From the NCBI RefSeq assembly GCF_002116905.1, contig NZ_CP015118.1:5518001-5582000 (forward strand): DNA of 64,000 nucleotides, given 5' to 3'. Positions within the stretch are counted from its first letter, which is position 1. Each line of letters begins with the position of its first letter. This DNA is from Piscinibacter gummiphilus. GTDB lineage: Bacteria; Pseudomonadota; Gammaproteobacteria; Burkholderiales; Burkholderiaceae_C. Below the pieces are notes generated by a model that saw only the letters and a program-made list of their open reading frames with translations, was not told the DNA's origin and made no database searches. Shown here in pieces: positions 59,841-64,000 of the stretch. Position numbers and translations under genes: made by a program.

Positions 59841-60593
59841 ATGATGAGCACCACCCCCTCCCTCCGCGGCCAAGTCGCCTTCATCCACGGCGGTTCGCGC
59901 GGCATCGGCGCCGCCTCCGCACGCCGCCTGGCCCGCGACGGCGCCACCGTCGCCATCGGCTACTCCACCTCGGCCATCGCCGCCGAAGCACTGGCCGAGG
60001 AGATCAAGGCGAACGGCGGCCAGGCCATCGCCGTGAAGGCCGACGGCGCGGACGCCAAGGGCCTCGTGCTGGCCATCGACAGCGTCGCCGAACGGTTCGG
60101 CCGCCTCGACATCCTCGTCAACAGCGCCGGCGTGCTGGCCGTGGCCCCGCTGGAGCAGTTCTCGCTGGAGGACTTCGACCGCACCGTCGCCGTGAACGTG
60201 CGCTCGGTGTTCGTCGCGTCGCAGGCCGCAGCCCGGCACATGAAGGAAGGCGGCCGCATCATCAACATCGGCAGCACCAACGCCCAGCGCATGCCCTTCG
60301 CGGGCGGGGCCGTCTACGCCATGAGCAAGTCGGCCCTCGTGGGCCTCGTGAAGGGCCTGGCGCGCGACCTCGGGCCTCGCGGCATCACCGTCAACAACGT
60401 GGCCCCGGGCCCGGTCGACACCGACATGAACCCGGAGAACACCGAGTTCGCCGCAGGCATGCACGACCTGATGGCCCTGCGGCGCCACGCGAAGGCCGAC
60501 GAGATCGCCGGCATGGTGGCCTACCTCGCGAGCGCGGAAGCGGCGTTCGTCACCGGGGCCGACCTGCTGATCGACGGCGGGTTCGCGGCCTGA
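59841..60593 (+). CDS. SDR-family oxidoreductase, likely LysR target
   Basis: A 250-residue classical SDR. Cofactor motif HGGSRGIG (16-23), NSAG (94-97), catalytic Ser145, Tyr159 and Lys163 are present. The reading pattern is of the 3-oxoacyl-ACP reductase-like/dehydrogenase group, and the C-terminal ADLLIDGGFAA is typical. AGGA precedes the ATG. Control by the divergent LysR protein is inferred from arrangement. Substrate unknown. Confidence 0.92.
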   Translation: MMSTTPSLRGQVAFIHGGSRGIGAASARRLARDGATVAIGYSTSAIAAEALAEEIKANGGQAIAVKADGADAKGLVLAIDSVAERFGRLDILVNSAGVLAVAPLEQFSLEDFDRTVAVNVRSVFVASQAAARHMKEGGRIINIGSTNAQRMPFAGGAVYAMSKSALVGLVKGLARDLGPRGITVNNVAPGPVDTDMNPENTEFAAGMHDLMALRRHAKADEIAGMVAYLASAEAAFVTGADLLIDGGFAA

Positions 60594-60605
60594 GTTGCTC
60601 GCGCC

Positions 60606-62594
60606 TCACCCGAGGCGCAGCAACTCCGCGCCCTCGCCCACCTGGTCGCCCGCCGTGAACAGCAGCGCCTCCACGGTGCCGGCCTTCGGCGAGACGATGG
60701 TGTGTTCCATCTTCATCGCTTCCATCACCGCGAGGGCCTGGCCGGCCTTCACGGCGTCGCCCGCCTTCACGAGGAAGGCGGACACGCGGCCCGGCATCGG
60801 GGCGGTGAGGCGGCCGGTGAACGCGGCCGGGTGGGCCTCACGCGCCAACGGGTCGCGGAGGGTCACGGCCGCCTGGGCCTCGTCGGCGAACAGGTACACC
60901 ACACCGCCGCGGGCCAGTGCGGTGACACGCTGGCGATGGCCGTCGAGCTGGACTTCGTGCACATCACCGTTCGCGGTGGCAGCGAAAGCCCACGCGCCGC
61001 CATCGACCTGCAACCGGCGCGTGCCGTCGCGCGACGTGACGAGGCTCGCAGCCACCGTCTGTCCCGCGACGTCGAGCGACCAGCGCATCGCGCTGTCGCC
61101 CGCGACGCGCCAGCCATCGCGACGCGACCACGGGTCGGCATCGACCGCCGCGGCCTGGGCCGCGAGCGTGTGCGACACGAAGGCCGCGGCAGCCCAGCGC
61201 ACCTCGAGCGGCGGCGCATCGAACAGCACGGCGCGCTCGCGTTCGATCAGCGCGGTGTCGAGGTCGGCCTCGGCGAACGAGCGGCTGCGCACGACCCGCC
61301 GCAGGAACGCGGCGTTGTGGTGCGGGCCCACGATGAAGGTCTGCGCCAGCGCCTGTGCGAGGCGTGCGCAGGCAGTGGCCCGGTCGGGCGCCCACACGAT
61401 CAGCTTCGCGATCATCGGGTCATAGAACGGGGTGATCGCGTCGCCCTCGCGCACGCCGGCGTCGAGGCGCACGTCGCCGCGCGCGAAGCGCACCGTCTCC
61501 GGCGTGCGGAACACGCGCAGCGTGCCGGTGGACGGCAGGAACTGCTTGTCGGGGTTCTCGGCGCACAGCCGCGCCTCGATGGCGTGGCCGTGGATGCGCA
61601 GGTCCTCCTGTTTCAGCGGCAGGGGCTCGCCCGCGGCCACGCGCAGCTGCCATTCGACCAGGTCCAGCCCCGTGATCGCCTCGGTGACCGGGTGCTCGAC
61701 CTGCAGCCGCGTGTTCATCTCCATGAACCAGAAGCGCACCTCGCCATCCGCGGCGGGTTCGGCGATGAACTCGACGGTGCCCGCGCCCACGTAGCCCACG
61801 GCGCGGGCCGCGGCCACGGCGGCCTCGCCCATCGCGCGGCGCTGCGTGTCCGACAGGCCCGGCGCGGGGGCTTCCTCGAGCACCTTCTGGTGGCGGCGCT
61901 GCACCGAGCAGTCGCGCTCGAACAGCGAAACCGCGTTGCCATGGGTGTCGGCGAACACCTGGATCTCGATGTGGCGCGGTCGCGTGACGTAGCGCTCGAC
62001 CAGCACGGCCTCGTCGCCGAAGCTGTTCTTCGCCTCGCGGCGGCAGGCCGCGAGCGCGTCGGGAAACTCGGCCGCCGACGCCACCGCGCGCATGCCCTTG
62101 CCACCACCGCCCGCGCTCGCCTTGATGAGCACCGGGTAGCCGATGGCATCGGCCTCGCGCTGCAGCCGCGCGGGGTCCTGATCGTCGCCGTGGTACCCCG
62201 GGACGAGCGGCACACCCGCCGCGGCCATCAGCGCCTTCGCGGGCGCCTTCAGGCCCATCGCGCGGATGGCGGCCGCCGGTGGGCCGATGAACACGAGGCC
62301 CGCGTCGGCGCAGGCCTGCGCGAAGCCTTCGTTTTCGCTGAGGAAGCCATAGCCGGGATGGACCGCTTGCGCGCCGGTCGCCCGTGCGGCCTCGATGATG
62401 CGGTCGCCGCGGAGGTAGCTGTCCTTCGCGGGCGCGGGGCCGATGGCGACGGCCTCGTCGCAGGCCGCCACGTGGGCCGCGCTCGCGTCGGCCTCGGAAA
62501 AGACGGCCACGGTGCGGATGCCCATGCGCCGCGCCGTCGCAGCGACTCGGCAGGCGATCTCACCGCGGTTGGCAATCAGGATCTTAGTGAACAT
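60606..62594 (-). CDS. mccA: Methylcrotonyl/acyl-CoA carboxylase biotin subunit
   Basis: A 662-residue alpha subunit of a biotin-dependent acyl-CoA carboxylase, most likely 3-methylcrotonyl-CoA carboxylase of leucine degradation. Domains: biotin carboxylase (KILIANRGEIACR start; GGGGKGMR near 164; EMNTRLQVEHPVTE), a middle BT-like domain, and a C-terminal biotin carrier with the attachment lysine in VMEAMKMEH. The beta subunit gene is not in the window, presumably further upstream. Context with enoyl-CoA hydratase supports the liu pathway; propionyl- or geranyl-CoA carboxylase is less likely. Confidence 0.93.
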   Translation of the reverse strand: MFTKILIANRGEIACRVAATARRMGIRTVAVFSEADASAAHVAACDEAVAIGPAPAKDSYLRGDRIIEAARATGAQAVHPGYGFLSENEGFAQACADAGLVFIGPPAAAIRAMGLKAPAKALMAAAGVPLVPGYHGDDQDPARLQREADAIGYPVLIKASAGGGGKGMRAVASAAEFPDALAACRREAKNSFGDEAVLVERYVTRPRHIEIQVFADTHGNAVSLFERDCSVQRRHQKVLEEAPAPGLSDTQRRAMGEAAVAAARAVGYVGAGTVEFIAEPAADGEVRFWFMEMNTRLQVEHPVTEAITGLDLVEWQLRVAAGEPLPLKQEDLRIHGHAIEARLCAENPDKQFLPSTGTLRVFRTPETVRFARGDVRLDAGVREGDAITPFYDPMIAKLIVWAPDRATACARLAQALAQTFIVGPHHNAAFLRRVVRSRSFAEADLDTALIERERAVLFDAPPLEVRWAAAAFVSHTLAAQAAAVDADPWSRRDGWRVAGDSAMRWSLDVAGQTVAASLVTSRDGTRRLQVDGGAWAFAATANGDVHEVQLDGHRQRVTALARGGVVYLFADEAQAAVTLRDPLAREAHPAAFTGRLTAPMPGRVSAFLVKAGDAVKAGQALAVMEAMKMEHTIVSPKAGTVEALLFTAGDQVGEGAELLRLG

Positions 62595-63189
62595 GTTGTC
62601 TCCGCGGCGCGAGCCGCGCCACCAGCGCCTTCAGGAATCGGAAGAACACCCACACGAGCGTGACCATCACCACGAGCGCCACGCCGAGCGCGACGAACAG
62701 CGCGATCGGATGCGCCCACGAGAGCCACAGCATGACCGGAACCGCGCCGTCGCCGAAGAGGGACAGCCCGAGGTTCGTGAAGGGCTCGGGCAGCGTGTTG
62801 GCCGCCGCGCGGGTGGTCGCCTTGGCGATGTGGCTCGTGGCGGCGAGCGTGCCGCCGAGCAGCGCCGCCGCGGTGGCCCACGTGGCCTCGTCGCTGCCGA
62901 ACACGCCGGCGGCGAGCGCCGCGCCCGCGGGGATGCGCACCACCGTGTGCACGACGTCCCACACCGTGTCGACCCCGGGGATCTTGTCGGCGAAGAACTC
63001 GAGCGCGAACATCCCGCCGCTGGCCCACAGGAGCAGCGGCTGCTCCAGCACCTTCAGGCCCGCCGGCAGGTCGACCCAGCCGAGCGCGCCGGCGAGGCCC
63101 GTGAGGAACACGACGGCGTAGAGGCGCAGCCCGCTCGCCCACCCCAGGGCCGCGGCGATCGCGACGAGCTGGGGGGTGTCGAGGTTCAC
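62584..63189 (-). CDS. DUF4126 membrane protein inside the leucine pathway cluster
   Basis: A 201-residue DUF4126 protein with four to five hydrophobic helices (ALGWASGLRLYAVVFLTGLAG at about 14-34 and the C-terminal LFVALGVALVVMVTLVWVFF). The start GTG at 63189 overlaps the enoyl-CoA hydratase stop (GTGA), and its end overlaps the mccA start by 11 bases. So it is an integral member of this operon, although nothing known ties DUF4126 to acyl-CoA metabolism. Confidence 0.85.
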   Translation of the reverse strand: MNLDTPQLVAIAAALGWASGLRLYAVVFLTGLAGALGWVDLPAGLKVLEQPLLLWASGGMFALEFFADKIPGVDTVWDVVHTVVRIPAGAALAAGVFGSDEATWATAAALLGGTLAATSHIAKATTRAAANTLPEPFTNLGLSLFGDGAVPVMLWLSWAHPIALFVALGVALVVMVTLVWVFFRFLKALVARLAPRRQHVH

Positions 63190-63980
63190 AAGCCGGGCCC
63201 TCGCCAGGACGGTGGCCGCTTCGCCAGGAACGCGGCGACGCCCTCGCGGCCTTCGTCGCTCGCGCGCACATCGGCGATGCGGCGTGCGGTGTCGGCGCGC
63301 AGGCCGTCGGTGATCGGGTGGCCGGCCACGTCGCGCACCAGCGCCTTGCAGGCGCGCGTGGCGAGCGGGCCGTTCGGCAGGATCGCGGCCAGCACCTCGT
63401 CGACGCGCGTGTCGATGTCGGCGAGCGGGCACACCTCGTGGACGAACCCGAGCGCGGCCGCGCGGGCGGCGCCGAAGCGTTCGGCCGTCACGGCGTAGCG
63501 CCGCGTGGCCTGTTCGCCGAGCGCACGCACGACGTACGGGCTGACCGTGGCGGGCAGCAGCCCGAGCTTCGCTTCGCTGAGGCAGAAATGCGCGGTGTCC
63601 GCGGCCACCAGCACGTCGCACACGGCGGCGAGGCCCACGGCACCGGCGTAGCAGTCGCCATGGATGCGGCCGATCACCGGCACGGGGCAGCGGTACAGCG
63701 TCCACAGCATGTCGGCGAGGGCCTGCGCGTCGGCACGGTTCTCCTCCCACGAGTAGCCGGCCATCGCACGCATCCATGCGAGGTCGGCGCCGGCGCAGAA
63801 CACCGGGCCGTGGCCACCGAGCACGATGGCGCGCAGGTCCGGCTCGGCGCCCAGCGACGCGAAGGTGGCGGACAGCGCCGCGATCACCTCGTCGTTGAAC
63901 GCGTTGCGCACGTCGGGCCGGTTGAGGAACACGCGCGCGACCGGGCCGTCGCGGCGCACGTCGAGGGGCGAGGTGTTCAT
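63186..63980 (-). CDS. liuC: Enoyl-CoA hydratase/methylglutaconyl-CoA hydratase
   Basis: A 264-residue crotonase. The oxyanion-hole segments FCAGADLAWM (about 61-70) and the IHGDCYAGAVGLAAVCDV region (about 104-121) are clear. In the leucine pathway this step hydrates 3-methylglutaconyl-CoA to HMG-CoA; its cluster with mccA supports LiuC rather than a general fatty-acid hydratase. Its upstream end is near the window edge, and further liu genes likely precede it. Confidence 0.9.
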   Translation of the reverse strand: MNTSPLDVRRDGPVARVFLNRPDVRNAFNDEVIAALSATFASLGAEPDLRAIVLGGHGPVFCAGADLAWMRAMAGYSWEENRADAQALADMLWTLYRCPVPVIGRIHGDCYAGAVGLAAVCDVLVAADTAHFCLSEAKLGLLPATVSPYVVRALGEQATRRYAVTAERFGAARAAALGFVHEVCPLADIDTRVDEVLAAILPNGPLATRACKALVRDVAGHPITDGLRADTARRIADVRASDEGREGVAAFLAKRPPSWRGPGL

Positions 63981-64000
63981 CGTGCGGAGCTCTCCTGCTG

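Noticed and set aside
1..64000. tRNA, rRNA, CRISPR, insertion sequence or prophage
   Set aside because: I found no clover-leaf genes, no regularly spaced direct repeats beyond those reported, no transposase or integrase and no phage proteins.

Overview
The window is gene-dense, very GC-rich and free of insertion sequences, prophage, CRISPR, rRNA or tRNA genes that I can see. Gene content (Bug-type tripartite tricarboxylate transporters, a double-length UvrA, PetA-like polyester hydrolases, PEP-CTERM and GG-CTERM tails, a rut pyrimidine operon) points to a free-living or soil/plant-associated betaproteobacterium of the order Burkholderiales, probably in the Rubrivivax/Leptothrix/Ideonella/Rhizobacter neighbourhood. 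The placement is inferred from gene content only. Codon and base use look uniform, so this reads as ordinary chromosome with accessory catabolic cassettes.

Layout. 1-4.1 kb: trehalose synthesis (otsA truncated by the window edge, otsB), a ClC-type chloride channel and an orphan type IV pilin-like protein. 4.1-7.4 kb: a TetR regulator and its likely target operon (SDR oxidoreductase, MATE exporter, MaoC hydratase), linked by a shared 16-bp palindrome. 7.4-10.2 kb: a second TetR gene divergent from two tandem secreted polyester-hydrolase (PETase-like) genes, each preceded by the same TGAAC-N4-GTTCA palindrome. 10.3-17.6 kb: a carboxymuconolactone-decarboxylase-like protein, then a LacI-regulated sugar or polyol locus (TIM-barrel isomerase, Gfo/Idh/MocA dehydrogenase, complete ABC importer). 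17.8-22.0 kb: rutR converging on a rutABCDF operon for uracil breakdown that lacks rutE and rutG. 22.3-25.5 kb: a small membrane ORF, a hybrid sensor kinase and a lipoprotein. 25.5-31.2 kb: a 1887-residue UvrA made of two complete UvrA units.

31.3-38.8 kb: an orphan PhnD-like binding protein, then an acyl-CoA ligase, a TctC-TctB-TctA transporter and a PanE-like dehydrogenase, with a converging FAH-family gene; together they suggest uptake and activation of an unidentified carboxylic acid. 39-43 kb: lytic transglycosylase, stand-alone response regulator, malonyl-CoA synthetase and a small outer-membrane barrel. 43.2-47.3 kb: a DUF1800 lipoprotein, a Tat-exported DUF1501 protein and a c-type cytochrome with a C-terminal GG-TM-Arg tail, very likely one cell-envelope system. 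47.3-53.2 kb: a zinc-ribbon-like protein, two divergent AraC regulators, a PagL lipid A deacylase, small membrane/exported proteins and an MHS-family transporter with a 47-residue companion ORF. 53.5-64 kb: a GH clan-A enzyme, a methyltransferase, and two pieces of leucine/isovalerate degradation (HMG-CoA lyase; biotin carboxylase subunit plus enoyl-CoA hydratase with a DUF4126 membrane gene overlapping both), with a PEP-CTERM protein and a LysR/SDR divergent pair between them.

Most striking for follow-up: the polyester-hydrolase pair and its palindromes, the UvrA tandem fusion, the DUF1800/DUF1501/cytochrome trio, and a four-copy 11-bp-phased repeat upstream of the MHS transporter.
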